Notes under the pieces: model-generated | Told to the model about the DNA's origin: nothing | Database searches by the model: none | The model's input: the letters and a program-made list of their open reading frames with translations, nothing else | Assembly (NCBI RefSeq): GCF_001667115.1 | Contig: NZ_LZIJ01000020.1 | Location: 1 to 64,000 of the forward strand | Direction: 5' to 3' | Source: Mycobacterium sp. 852002-51163_SCH5372311 | GTDB taxonomy: Bacteria > Actinomycetota > Actinomycetes > Mycobacteriales > Mycobacteriaceae | Length of the DNA: 64,000 nt | Made by a program: the position numbers and the translations under genes | Shown: one piece after another, positions 45,236 to 53,726 of the stretch | Position numbering within the stretch: the stretch's first letter is position 1 | Layout: every line of letters begins with the position of its first letter

Positions 45236-46138
45236 TCATGCCGCGATGAACTCCGAGGCGAAAGCACGCGAACGGTCGACGACTTCGGCCCGGTCGAAGC
45301 CGCGCGGCGCGATGGTGAGCCAGGTGACACCGGCCGCCTCGAGCCGTGCAATGGTCGTGTGACGTTCATCGGCCGATTTGGTGTCGTCCAACAGGTTTCC
45401 CGCCGAGAAGCAGATGTCCAGTTGCGCGGTGCGGCCGATCTCGACCGCGTACTGCTTGGCCCAGTCAATGGCGCGTTCCAATTCATCGATGGTCGAGATC
45501 TCCGCGGTGCGCGACGCCGCGGCGTAGCCGAAGGTGTTGAATGGGGCCCATCCCTGGGCGCGCGACACGGCACGGCGTACGGCCGGTTTGCTGTTGCCGC
45601 CGACCCACACCGGCGGGGGAGTCGCCGGCAGCGGGCGCAGCCGGACACCGCGGGCGGCGAACGACGCCCCTTCGTAGGCAATGTCCTCGCCGGTGAGCAC
45701 CTTGTCCAGGACGTCGAGGGCCTCGTCGAGCAGAGCGCCGCGGTTGTCGAAATCGATTCCGAGGGCCCTGAATTCGGGCTTGAGGTATCCGGCGGCAGTC
45801 CCCAGGATAAGCCGCCCGTTCGACAGTGCGGCGAGGCTTTGAATCGATTTGGCGCCGAGAAACGGGTTGCGGTAGGCGGCGATGTAGACATTGGTCAGCA
45901 GCTTGAGGTTGGTTGTTGCGGCCGCGGCGAAGGCCAACGCGACGAAGGGGTCAAGGGCATGGTGGCCACCGTGGTCGAGCCACTTTGCGTCGGGTGCGGG
46001 GTGGTCGGTGACGTGGACTGCCGCGAATCCGCTTGCTTCGGCCACTCGTGCGATGTCGGCGATCGCGTCAGCGGTCACGAATTCGTCGGCCGTTTCGACA
46101 CGTTGGGTGGGCAGTTCGAGGGAGAAGCAAACGGTCAC
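45236..46138 (-). CDS. LLM-class (F420 or FMN) flavin oxidoreductase
   Basis: A 300-residue TIM-barrel luciferase-like oxidoreductase. Landmarks are GFAAVHVTDHPAPDAKWLDHGGHHALDPFVALAFAA, then KSIQSLAALSNGRLILGTAAGYLKPEFRALGIDFDNRG and PPPVWVGGNSKPAVRRAV, which are typical of the mycobacterial F420-dependent group. The cofactor, F420 or FMN, cannot be decided from the sequence. The GTG at 46138 overlaps the stop of the acyl-CoA dehydrogenase (GTGA), so the genes are coupled. It could reduce an enoyl or keto intermediate or act as a monooxygenase. Confidence 0.86.
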   Translation of the reverse strand: MTVCFSLELPTQRVETADEFVTADAIADIARVAEASGFAAVHVTDHPAPDAKWLDHGGHHALDPFVALAFAAAATTNLKLLTNVYIAAYRNPFLGAKSIQSLAALSNGRLILGTAAGYLKPEFRALGIDFDNRGALLDEALDVLDKVLTGEDIAYEGASFAARGVRLRPLPATPPPVWVGGNSKPAVRRAVSRAQGWAPFNTFGYAAASRTAEISTIDELERAIDWAKQYAVEIGRTAQLDICFSAGNLLDDTKSADERHTTIARLEAAGVTWLTIAPRGFDRAEVVDRSRAFASEFIAA

Positions 46139-47250
46139 AAGGGTCCTTTCGGTCCGGAGACGAGCGTGGCGAGGCGTTGGGCGTGGTAGTCCGGGTCGCC
46201 GAAGATCAACTGGGTGGCTTTGGCGCGCCGGACGAACAGGTGGGCATCGTGTTCCCAGGTGAACCCGAGGCCGCCGTGGATGTGCATATTGTCGAGCGCA
46301 ACCTGGAGGAAGGCTTCCGAACACACCAGCTTCGCGACCGACGCGGCCGTAGGCAGGTCATCGGTGCCCGCCGCTTCTGCCGCATGCGACTCGGCCGAAC
46401 GCGCACCCTCCACCCGGACCAGCATGTCCGCGCACCGATGCTTCACCGCTTGGAAACTGCCGATCGGGCGACCGAACTGGATTCGATTCTTGGCGTAGTC
46501 GACGGCCATGTCGAGGCAGCGTTGCGCGGCACCGACCTGCTCGGCCGCCAACGCAATGACGGCGAGGTCCGATGTGCGCGCCAGGAAGTTCTCGGCGCCA
46601 CCGTCGGGTCCGATCAAATCCGCTCGCGCGCCGTCGAACTCCACCCGGGCCAGCTTGCGGGTGCGGTCGAGTCCGGCCAGCGGCGTTCGGCGCAGCCCCG
46701 GTGACTCGGCGCTTACCGCAAGCAACGAGATGCCCGCCGATGTGCCGGCCGCTACGAGTACGACGTCCGCGGTGTGACCGTCGATCACCAGCGGTGCCTC
46801 GCCATGGATTTGATAGCCGGTGCCGTCGCGGTCAGCCCGGCATGTCACAGCGGCGGGGTCCCACGCGTCGAGTCGGCCGTTGAGGATCAGCGTCGCGGTG
46901 GTAGAGCCATCGACGAACCCGGGTACGAACCGTTCCGCAGCCGCGTCGTCACCGCTGGACAGAACGGCCTGGCTCGCCAGCCCAACGGTGGCAAAAAAAG
47001 GGGAGCACAACAGCGCGCGCCCCATCTCTTCGAAGACCACTGCCAGTTCGGTCACACCAGCGCCCGCGCCGCCCCATCGCTCGGGTACGGCAATGCCGTG
47101 CAGACCCAACTCGCCGGCCATCTGGCGCCAGGATGGCTCGTCGTACCCGGTGTCCGTCGACATCAGCTTGCGTACGGTCTCGCGGGGCGATGTGGCAGTC
47201 AGGTAGTCGCGGACGACGCTGCGAAGGTCTTCGGCCTCACTTGTCGGCAC
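46135..47250 (-). CDS. Acyl-CoA dehydrogenase (FadE-type)
   Basis: A 371-residue acyl-CoA dehydrogenase. PERWGGAGAGVTELAVVFEEMGRALL lies in the N-terminal domain. RIQFGRPIGSFQAVKHRCADMLV and the GGLGFTWEHDAHLFVRRAKATQLIFGD C-terminal motif are typical of the heteromeric or steroid-type actinobacterial subgroup. The middle FAD-binding domain is short and lacks the usual TEPxAGSD loop, so it may need a partner subunit. The GTG has GGGAGG 6 nt upstream. It heads a unit with the LLM oxidoreductase and isochorismatase-like gene, divergent from the amidohydrolase at 47480. Confidence 0.87.
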   Translation of the reverse strand: MPTSEAEDLRSVVRDYLTATSPRETVRKLMSTDTGYDEPSWRQMAGELGLHGIAVPERWGGAGAGVTELAVVFEEMGRALLCSPFFATVGLASQAVLSSGDDAAAERFVPGFVDGSTTATLILNGRLDAWDPAAVTCRADRDGTGYQIHGEAPLVIDGHTADVVLVAAGTSAGISLLAVSAESPGLRRTPLAGLDRTRKLARVEFDGARADLIGPDGGAENFLARTSDLAVIALAAEQVGAAQRCLDMAVDYAKNRIQFGRPIGSFQAVKHRCADMLVRVEGARSAESHAAEAAGTDDLPTAASVAKLVCSEAFLQVALDNMHIHGGLGFTWEHDAHLFVRRAKATQLIFGDPDYHAQRLATLVSGPKGPL

Positions 47251-47445
47251 GCGCGACCTCCCGGTTCAGCAGCGCCTCGGCGTCGACGGGAATCCACCTG
47301 ACCAGTGCAGGAACCCGCAGGCTCATTGCTTCCCGCCGATCACGTTGGCCGTCAGTGGCTTTGATGGGGTCATGCCTTCCTTGCCCTGGCCAGCTCGCCC
47401 CGCGATAGCCATTGCCGGACCAGGATAGTATGTTTCTTGAAAATA

Positions 47446-47461
47446 GAGAATAATCATTCTC
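47446..47461. promoter_or_regulatory. Operator-like palindrome GAGAAT-N4-ATTCTC
   Basis: A perfect 16-bp inverted repeat, GAGAAT-AATC-ATTCTC, 18 bp before the GTG at 47480 and just ahead of its AAGGAG site. The 229-bp gap 47251-47479 separates the divergent dehydrogenase and amidohydrolase operons. The same arm and spacer length occur at 53674. Confidence 0.7.
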
Positions 47462-47479
47462 GCGCGAAGGAGCGACGCA

Positions 47480-48676
47480 GTGGCGACCGAACTCGACTAC
47501 GGTATTTTTGACTGCGACACCCACTGCTACGAGACGCGGGATGCGTTCACCCGCTATCTGCCGGAAAAGTTTCGGGACCGGGCCATCACCACTGTGCGAG
47601 GGGCGGACGGCGTCGAGGTGATCCTCGCGGGGCATCGCGTCGCCACCTTCAACAGCGAAGGGGGCCTGGGTCTTGATGTTGCTTACCGGCCCGGCTCACT
47701 CAAGGAGATGCTCAAGCAGATGGGATCGGGCAACCCTGAGGAGTCCTACGAGCCGCAACCCATGCAACCGGAATTCATCGAGCGTGCTGCCCGCCTAACG
47801 GTCATGGCGGACCAGAACATCGAGCGCATGGTCATCTATCCCAGCGGTATGGCGCTGGCCGCCGAACACTACGTCGACGACACGGCGGCACTGTATGCCA
47901 ATCTGCGCTCGTTCAACCGATGGTTCGACGAGGAATGGGGTTTCAACTACGAAGAAAAGATCTTCGCCACGGCGCTGATGTCGTTGCGCGACTTGGATTC
48001 TGCGATCGCCGAGACGGAGGCGATCCTCGCACAGGGTGCCAAATTCGTGCTGCTGCCGACTGGGCCGGCTTACGGCCGGTCACCCGGCGACCCGTACTTC
48101 GACCCCATCTACGCACGTTTGCAAGAGGCCGGCTGCATCCTGGTGTTCCACATCATGCCGTTCTGGTACTTCAATGCGATCTCGCCGGCCTGGGGGCAGA
48201 ATTCCGACCCTGCCTCGTGGCACATGTCGGCGTGGCAGTGGATGAACATCTACGGCCAGCGGCCGATCGAGGAGACGCTGTCCGCGCTCATCTTCGACAA
48301 CCTCTTCGGTCGCTTTCCGGGTCTGAACGTCCTCGTCGCCGAGCACGGGGCGGAATGGGTGCCGTTCTTCGTCAGACACATGGACAAGAGCCGCGGCATG
48401 GGCCGCAACGGTCCGTGGATCGGCGGGAAACTGAACGAGCGGCCGTCGGCGATCTTCCGGCGTCATGTCCGTGTCGTGCCGTACCCCGAGGACGACATCC
48501 CGGCGATCGTCGCGGGCATGGGATACGACGACTGCCTGGTAATGGGTTCGGACTATCCGCACGCCGAGGGCCTGGCTGTGCCGAGCGAGTTCGCCAACCT
48601 GCTCGATCCGCTCGACGACGCCTCGAAGCGGCGAATCATGCGCGACAACGCCGACCAGCTGCTCTCGCGCAGCTGA
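47480..48676 (+). CDS. Amidohydrolase-2 family metal-dependent hydrolase (second)
   Basis: A 398-residue ACMSD-like barrel protein. The first metal motif is DCDTH (DxDxH form). A likely ligand His is in CILVFHIMPFWYF and a later one in VAEHGAEWVP. The Asp ligand is in MGSDYPHAEG. It is clearly more distant from the other two amidohydrolases of the region than they are from each other. The GTG has AAGGAG upstream. It leads an operon with two acyl-CoA dehydrogenases and a ligase. A palindromic operator lies immediately before the ribosome site. Confidence 0.87.
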   Translation: MATELDYGIFDCDTHCYETRDAFTRYLPEKFRDRAITTVRGADGVEVILAGHRVATFNSEGGLGLDVAYRPGSLKEMLKQMGSGNPEESYEPQPMQPEFIERAARLTVMADQNIERMVIYPSGMALAAEHYVDDTAALYANLRSFNRWFDEEWGFNYEEKIFATALMSLRDLDSAIAETEAILAQGAKFVLLPTGPAYGRSPGDPYFDPIYARLQEAGCILVFHIMPFWYFNAISPAWGQNSDPASWHMSAWQWMNIYGQRPIEETLSALIFDNLFGRFPGLNVLVAEHGAEWVPFFVRHMDKSRGMGRNGPWIGGKLNERPSAIFRRHVRVVPYPEDDIPAIVAGMGYDDCLVMGSDYPHAEGLAVPSEFANLLDPLDDASKRRIMRDNADQLLSRS

Positions 48677-48682
48677 CACGCG

Positions 48683-49663
48683 ATGGCTGACCAGAACTCA
48701 GGCGTGGTCGATTTCGAGGTCGACCTCGACCTACTGCGAGTGTCGGCGCGGGAGTTTCTGGCCGAACGCGTTGAGAAGGGATCTGTCAAGGACCTCGCGG
48801 CGATGGATTGGACCGGGCTGCTCGTCGATGAGGTGATGGGTGGCGCAGGCTGGCGTCCTGTCGAGACATGCCTTGTGGCCGAGGAACTCGGGCGAGCACA
48901 GGACGGGTCGGCGTGGTTTGGCACGACCATGGCCGCCGCGGCACTCGCCTCGGCGCCCGAGGAGGTCAGGGAACTGTTACTGCCCGGCTTGCTCGCCGGC
49001 ACTGCGACGGCGGGCTTTTCGACCTTCGACGACTCCGTACGGGTCATCCGCGGCGATGACGTTGATGTAGTTGTTCTTCTGGCGCGCAACGGGATTCACT
49101 TGTTCTGCGACCTGGATCCCGCACGGTTCACGTTGGATGCTGATCTGCTCGACGTCACCAGAACGGTATGGCGGGCCGATCTCGCGGACGCGCCCAGCGC
49201 CTTGATCGGGTCGCGCGAACGGGCGGACGAGCTGATCTCCGTGGCTCGGTTGCTCGTCGCGGCCGATTCTGTCGGCGCCGTATCGATGACCCTTGAACGG
49301 CTGACGGCATATCTCAAGGAGCGCGTCGCGTTCGGTGCGCCGATCGCGAGTTTCCAGGCGATTCAGCACCGTCTGGTAGAGCTACTGCTCTTCGAGGTCA
49401 AAGCACGCGCCGTAGTCATGAGGGCGGCGCGTGCAATTGCCGTCGCCGACGAAAGAGCGACCGCGCTGGCGGCGGCGGCGCACGCGTTCGTAGCGGCCAA
49501 AGCCACTGCCGCCGTGGACGACTGCATGCAACTGTCCGGCGGCATCGGATTCACCTGGGAGTACCCGCTGCACTTCGAACTTCGTCGTGTCTTCACGAAC
49601 GCTCAGCTGATAGGCACGGCGCGGTCGAGTCGGGCGCTGCTGGCGGAGGTGTCAGGCTGGTGA
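48683..49663 (+). CDS. Acyl-CoA dehydrogenase, small subunit type
   Basis: A 326-residue, short acyl-CoA dehydrogenase. The helical N-terminal domain (VDLDLLRVSAREFLAERV, GGAGWRPVETCLVAEELGRAQDG) is followed by a reduced central domain. The C-terminal RVAFGAPIASFQAIQHRLVELL and GGIGFTWEYPLHFELRRVFTNAQLIG are intact. The lack of a full FAD/substrate loop and the overlap (GTGA) with the longer dehydrogenase downstream suggest that it forms an alpha2beta2 complex, as FadE26-FadE27 and similar steroid-side-chain enzymes do. It follows the amidohydrolase by 6 nt. Confidence 0.86.
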   Translation: MADQNSGVVDFEVDLDLLRVSAREFLAERVEKGSVKDLAAMDWTGLLVDEVMGGAGWRPVETCLVAEELGRAQDGSAWFGTTMAAAALASAPEEVRELLLPGLLAGTATAGFSTFDDSVRVIRGDDVDVVVLLARNGIHLFCDLDPARFTLDADLLDVTRTVWRADLADAPSALIGSRERADELISVARLLVAADSVGAVSMTLERLTAYLKERVAFGAPIASFQAIQHRLVELLLFEVKARAVVMRAARAIAVADERATALAAAAHAFVAAKATAAVDDCMQLSGGIGFTWEYPLHFELRRVFTNAQLIGTARSSRALLAEVSGW

Positions 49664-50862
49664 GCGTTTTCGGGAACCGACCTTCACGCGCACAGCTGTC
49701 CGAATTCAGGAGTCGGGTCAGGGCACACATCGCCGAACATGCACCGGCGTTCGAAGCGCGCGAGGGCCACCGCGCCCCCGAAACCGCCGAACAGGAAGCC
49801 CTGCTTCGCAAGTGGTTTGCCAGCCTGTTCGATGCGGGGTTCACCGGCGCGGACTGGCCGGTCGAATACGGTGGGCGCACCGATTACCACCCACTGCATG
49901 ACCGCATCGTGAGCGAGGAGATTCTGCGCGCTCGCGCACCACGGCCCGTCGACCAAGTCAACTTGGCCGCACACGTCTTGTTGCACTTCGGTTCTGAAGA
50001 GCAGAAGCGCACGCTGCTGGCACCGATCCGGAGCAGCGAGCACGTCTGGTGCCAGCTGCTCAGCGAGCCCGATGCCGGCAGCGATATCGCGGCAGTACGC
50101 ACCCGCGGTGCGCCGCAAGCCGATGGCAGCTGGCTCGTCGACGGCCACAAGATCTGGATTACCGACGGACACTGGGCTGACATGGGCCTCGCCCTGATCC
50201 GCACTGATCCGACTTCGTCGCGCCACCACGGACTCTCGATCTTCGCCGTGCCGCTCGCTGCGGACGGTGTCGAGGTTCGCCCGATCCGCACGATCGGTGA
50301 TGCGATCGAAGTCAACGAGGTCTTCCTCACCGGAGTTCGGCTTGACTCCGGCAGCCTGATCGGTCAGGTTGGCCAAGGTTGGTCGATCATCATGGCGGGC
50401 TTGGACTTTGAACGGTTCGGCATCGGCGGCAACGTCATCCTGCTGGAATTGTTGATCGACGACTTGGTCGCCGTGGCCCGCCACGTCCATGTCGACGGCG
50501 CGCCGGCCCTGGAGTCCGGCGACATCCGCCAGCAGGTGGCCGAGTTGGCGGTAGAGGTCGAAGTGGCCAAGGCGTTCATCGACGACCACGTGGAGCGGCT
50601 GACAATGGGTGACGAACAACCGGGTGACGGCTCGATCGCGAAGTTGAGTTTTGCCGAGACATATCACCGAGTCGCGGCCTATGGGGCGGAGCTGGCAGCG
50701 TATGCGACAGTCGGCGGGACGGCAAACCGTGATGTAGCGCAGGCCAAACAACGGCTACGTGAATGCTGGCTGTGGTCGCGCGCCTACACGATATCGGGTG
50801 GCAGCTCGGAGATCATGCGCAACATCCTCGCCAAACGCCGACTGCACCTGCCGAGCCGGTGA
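49660..50862 (+). CDS. Acyl-CoA dehydrogenase, large subunit type
   Basis: A 400-residue dehydrogenase. ADWPVEYGGRTDYHPLHDRIVSEEILRARAPRP, then WCQLLSEPDAGSDIAAVRTRG with the substrate-loop signature, IRTIGDAIEVNEVFLTGVRLDSGSLIG and the C-terminal YTISGGSSEIMRNILAKRRLHLP are standard. The start is the GTG at 49660 overlapping the small-subunit stop. Its own stop overlaps the ligase GTG, giving a run of coupled genes. It would desaturate an acyl-CoA with FAD as cofactor. Confidence 0.9.
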   Translation: MSVFGNRPSRAQLSEFRSRVRAHIAEHAPAFEAREGHRAPETAEQEALLRKWFASLFDAGFTGADWPVEYGGRTDYHPLHDRIVSEEILRARAPRPVDQVNLAAHVLLHFGSEEQKRTLLAPIRSSEHVWCQLLSEPDAGSDIAAVRTRGAPQADGSWLVDGHKIWITDGHWADMGLALIRTDPTSSRHHGLSIFAVPLAADGVEVRPIRTIGDAIEVNEVFLTGVRLDSGSLIGQVGQGWSIIMAGLDFERFGIGGNVILLELLIDDLVAVARHVHVDGAPALESGDIRQQVAELAVEVEVAKAFIDDHVERLTMGDEQPGDGSIAKLSFAETYHRVAAYGAELAAYATVGGTANRDVAQAKQRLRECWLWSRAYTISGGSSEIMRNILAKRRLHLPSR

Positions 50863-52430
50863 CCCCTCATCCCGCTGCGCAGACCTACTGGTCCCTGATC
50901 GAGACCGCAGCTCGAGCGCATCCGGATCGGGTGGTCCTCGCCGATGACTATGGGCGCTGCCTGTCCTGCGCACAGCTGCGGGAATCGGCGCTGACGTGCG
51001 CGGCGGCGCTGGCCGAGCGGGGAATAGGCGCGGGCACGGTGGTGACATGGCAACTGCCGACCACCCTGGAGACGATGGTCGTCATGGCGGCACTGACACG
51101 TCTTGGCGCAGTTCAGAACCCGGTGCTACCGATTTGGCGGGCGAGCGAACTGCGCTTTGTGACAACGCAACTCGCTACCGACGTCATCATTGTTCCGGGT
51201 GTGTGGCGCAACTTCGACCACGCCGCACTCGCGTATCAGCTCGCTGGTGAACGTGCCGTTGCGCGGCCGATGTCCATCGTGGTCGTCGACCACGCCGCGC
51301 CCATCACCGGCGGGCTTCGGCTGCCTGCCGGCTCGCCCGAGGCGCTGCCTGAGCCGCCTAGGAGCAGCGAGGACTCGCGCTGGATCTACTATTCGTCGGG
51401 CACGACGGCGGCGCCGAAAGGCGCACGGCACTGCGACCGCTCGGTCATCGCCGGCTCGGCGGGGGTTGTGGGCATCGTCGGCGCTTCCAGCAGCGACATC
51501 AACCCGATCGCGTTCCCGGTTTCGCACATAGGAGGCGCCGCCATGCTCGCCGCGGCTCTCCGTACCGGCATGCGGCTGGTGCTGTTCGACGTGTTCGATC
51601 CTGTCGAGACCCCCATCGCCATCGCGGCGCATCGGCCGACCTTGTTGGGCAGCGCGACACCGTTCTTCGTCGCGTTTATGGCGGCACAGCGGGCACACGG
51701 CGCCGAGCCGCTCTTTCCCGATCTGCGGGGATGCGTCGGCGGGGGTGCCCCGATCACCGCGGAGTTGGGTCACCAACTGCGTCAGACCTTTTCGGTCAAC
51801 GGCGCCGCGAATTCCTGGGGTTTGACCGAGTTTCCCGTAGCCACGTCGCAGACGCCGGAGGCTGCACCGGATGTCCTCGACCGCACTGTCGGACCGCCGG
51901 TGGCGGGCGTGTCGGTGCGAGTCGTCGACGAAGCGGAGCGGCAGGTCGAATGCGGGGTGGAGGGGGAGCTGCGCCTCAAGGGGCCGCAGTGCTTCCTCGG
52001 CTACGTCGACGCCTCCTTGGATGCCCACGCGTTCGACGCCGACGGCTGGTTCCGCACAGGCGATCTGGGCCGCATCGAGGACGACGGAAACGTCGTCGTG
52101 ACCGGACGAATCAAGGATGCGATCATCCGCAATGCGGAGAACATCTCGGCACTGGAGATCGAGGGCGTACTGGCCGCCGACCCAGCGGTGGCCGACGTCG
52201 CGGTCATCGGCGTGCCCGATGAGCGAACCGGGGAGCGCGTCTGCGCCGTCGTCGTCGTGCGCGCCGGCGCAACGGTGACGCTGTCGTCGGTCTCCGAACA
52301 TTGTAGAGCGCGAGGGCTGAGCAAGCACAAAACACCCGAACGGCTCGAAATCGTTGATGCGCTGCCCCGCAACCTCACCGGCAAGGTGCTCAAGACCGAA
52401 TTGCGTGCCCGGTTCGGGGGCCAAACGTAA
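50859..52430 (+). CDS. Acyl-CoA ligase (AMP-forming)
   Basis: A 523-residue synthetase. The P-loop is IYYSSGTTAAPKG. An N-terminal core with TYWSLIETAARAHPDRVVLADDYGR and the VVTGRIKDAIIRNAENISALEIEGVLA hinge lead to NLTGKVLKTELR with the catalytic Lys. The GTG at 50859 overlaps the dehydrogenase stop (GTGA), so the operon amidohydrolase-dehydrogenase-dehydrogenase-ligase is translated as a unit. The ligase may generate the CoA ester that the paired dehydrogenases use. Confidence 0.9.
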   Translation: MTPHPAAQTYWSLIETAARAHPDRVVLADDYGRCLSCAQLRESALTCAAALAERGIGAGTVVTWQLPTTLETMVVMAALTRLGAVQNPVLPIWRASELRFVTTQLATDVIIVPGVWRNFDHAALAYQLAGERAVARPMSIVVVDHAAPITGGLRLPAGSPEALPEPPRSSEDSRWIYYSSGTTAAPKGARHCDRSVIAGSAGVVGIVGASSSDINPIAFPVSHIGGAAMLAAALRTGMRLVLFDVFDPVETPIAIAAHRPTLLGSATPFFVAFMAAQRAHGAEPLFPDLRGCVGGGAPITAELGHQLRQTFSVNGAANSWGLTEFPVATSQTPEAAPDVLDRTVGPPVAGVSVRVVDEAERQVECGVEGELRLKGPQCFLGYVDASLDAHAFDADGWFRTGDLGRIEDDGNVVVTGRIKDAIIRNAENISALEIEGVLAADPAVADVAVIGVPDERTGERVCAVVVVRAGATVTLSSVSEHCRARGLSKHKTPERLEIVDALPRNLTGKVLKTELRARFGGQT

Positions 52431-52480
52431 TGTCCCACAATTCGATTCGACATGCGGGTGAGGACCGCAGTCGAACCCGA

Positions 52481-53656
52481 TTAGACGCCGATGAGCTCTT
52501 TGAGGTTGCCGCCCATCACTCGCGCCGTGGTCGCCGCCGGAAGGGCCTCGAGCTCCTTGACGAAACCCGCAGGGTCGGCCAGTCCCTCGGGATGCGGGAA
52601 GTCTGACCCGAACATCACGCGATCCGCACCGAGAATGTCGATGAGGTGCGACATGTCCTCCTCGTGAAATGGGTTGACCCACACATGCCTGCGGAAGACA
52701 TCGCAGGGATGCTCGCTGAACTCCCGCGGCTTCTTGCGGTACACCCGATCGAACACATCCATCAGCCGGTGAGCCCACGACCCGCCGTTCTCGACGACAC
52801 CGATTCGCAAGCCCGGAAACCGCTCGAATACCCCGTGTGCGATGAAGGCCGCGAGGGTGTCGAAGATGTGGCGGCTCTCCTCGTAGATGAAGCCGCGGAA
52901 CTTCGTCAGCTGGAAGCCCTGGAACTCGTCGCCGCCCTCCCAATCAGAGAGGTAGCGATCGTAGCCGGCGTCGGAGTTGTGCATCTGGACCGAGATGCCC
53001 GCCGACTCGACCAGCCTCCAGAACTCGTCGAATTCCGGCAATGCCGGTGAACGCGACGTACCGTCCTCCCGCGGGACGGGCGCCGGACGGATCAGCACCG
53101 TCTTGGCACTGTTGTCCAAACACCACTCGAGCTCTTCGACGCCCTTTGCGGGATCGTTGAGCGAGATTGCCGGGACCGCGAAGATGCGGTTCTGATAATT
53201 GAACGTCCAGTCGTCGAGCAGCCAGCGGTTGAAGGCGTGGGTGACAGCATGGGTGAGCTCGGTGTCGGACTTTGTGCGTTCCTCGAGCATGCCCGCCGTG
53301 GTGGGAAACATCACGGCGCCGTTGACACCTTGGCGGTCCATCAACGCCAGGCGCAGGTCAGGACGACGGAACTCGTCCGGGCAGCGGATCGGGTCGGCGA
53401 GTTCCCGCAGCGTTTTGCCCTCCGGATTGATCCCGCGGTAGTAATCGGCCCACGCGCCCGGGGTGGGAATGACCTCGTAAGTCGGGTTCGGAATGCATTC
53501 GGTGACCACACCAAGGATCTGCAGCTTCTTGCGGCCGTTGACGTCGATGAACTTCAGCGCCTCGGAGTACTTCTCCGGCAGATACCGCGTGTAGGCGTCG
53601 ATGGTTTCGTACATGTGGTTGTCGGCGTCCCACACTTCCAATGCCTTGCCGCTCAC
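52481..53656 (-). CDS. Amidohydrolase-2 family metal-dependent hydrolase (third)
   Basis: A 391-residue protein, strongly similar to the first amidohydrolase. DADNHMYETIDAYTRYLPEK at the N-terminus, INPEGKTLRELADP and the FGSDFPHPEGLADP motif all have close counterparts there. The DxDxH first metal site is conserved. The true start is the GTG at 53656 with GGAGG 5 nt upstream; the apparent longer frame from 53692 runs through a palindromic operator. It stands alone, convergent with the ligase at 50859 and 70 nt downstream of the six-gene operon that ends at 53727. Confidence 0.88.
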   Translation of the reverse strand: MSGKALEVWDADNHMYETIDAYTRYLPEKYSEALKFIDVNGRKKLQILGVVTECIPNPTYEVIPTPGAWADYYRGINPEGKTLRELADPIRCPDEFRRPDLRLALMDRQGVNGAVMFPTTAGMLEERTKSDTELTHAVTHAFNRWLLDDWTFNYQNRIFAVPAISLNDPAKGVEELEWCLDNSAKTVLIRPAPVPREDGTSRSPALPEFDEFWRLVESAGISVQMHNSDAGYDRYLSDWEGGDEFQGFQLTKFRGFIYEESRHIFDTLAAFIAHGVFERFPGLRIGVVENGGSWAHRLMDVFDRVYRKKPREFSEHPCDVFRRHVWVNPFHEEDMSHLIDILGADRVMFGSDFPHPEGLADPAGFVKELEALPAATTARVMGGNLKELIGV

Positions 53657-53673
53657 CCGCACCTCCAACCTAC

Positions 53674-53691
53674 TGAGAATATTGATTCTCA
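53674..53691. promoter_or_regulatory. Operator-like palindrome TGAGAAT-N4-ATTCTCA
   Basis: A perfect 18-bp inverted repeat with 7-bp arms, TGAGAAT-ATTG-ATTCTCA, immediately upstream of the ribosome site of the third amidohydrolase. It has the same arms and spacer as the site at 47446. Its position suggests repression of the amidohydrolase gene. Confidence 0.75.
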
Positions 53692-53726
53692 ACTTAGCAG
53701 AACGGTGGTATCCAGACCTAGAAGGG

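Noticed and set aside
51126..52943. 605-residue minus-strand ORF opposite the ligase
   Set aside because: It is an antisense shadow across the ligase and amidohydrolase ends, with no recognisable domain.
53657..53692. Longer N-terminus of the third amidohydrolase from a TTG at 53692
   Set aside because: The added residues are encoded by the TGAGAAT-N4-ATTCTCA palindrome and the ribosome site of the GTG at 53656, so the extension is not likely to be translated.
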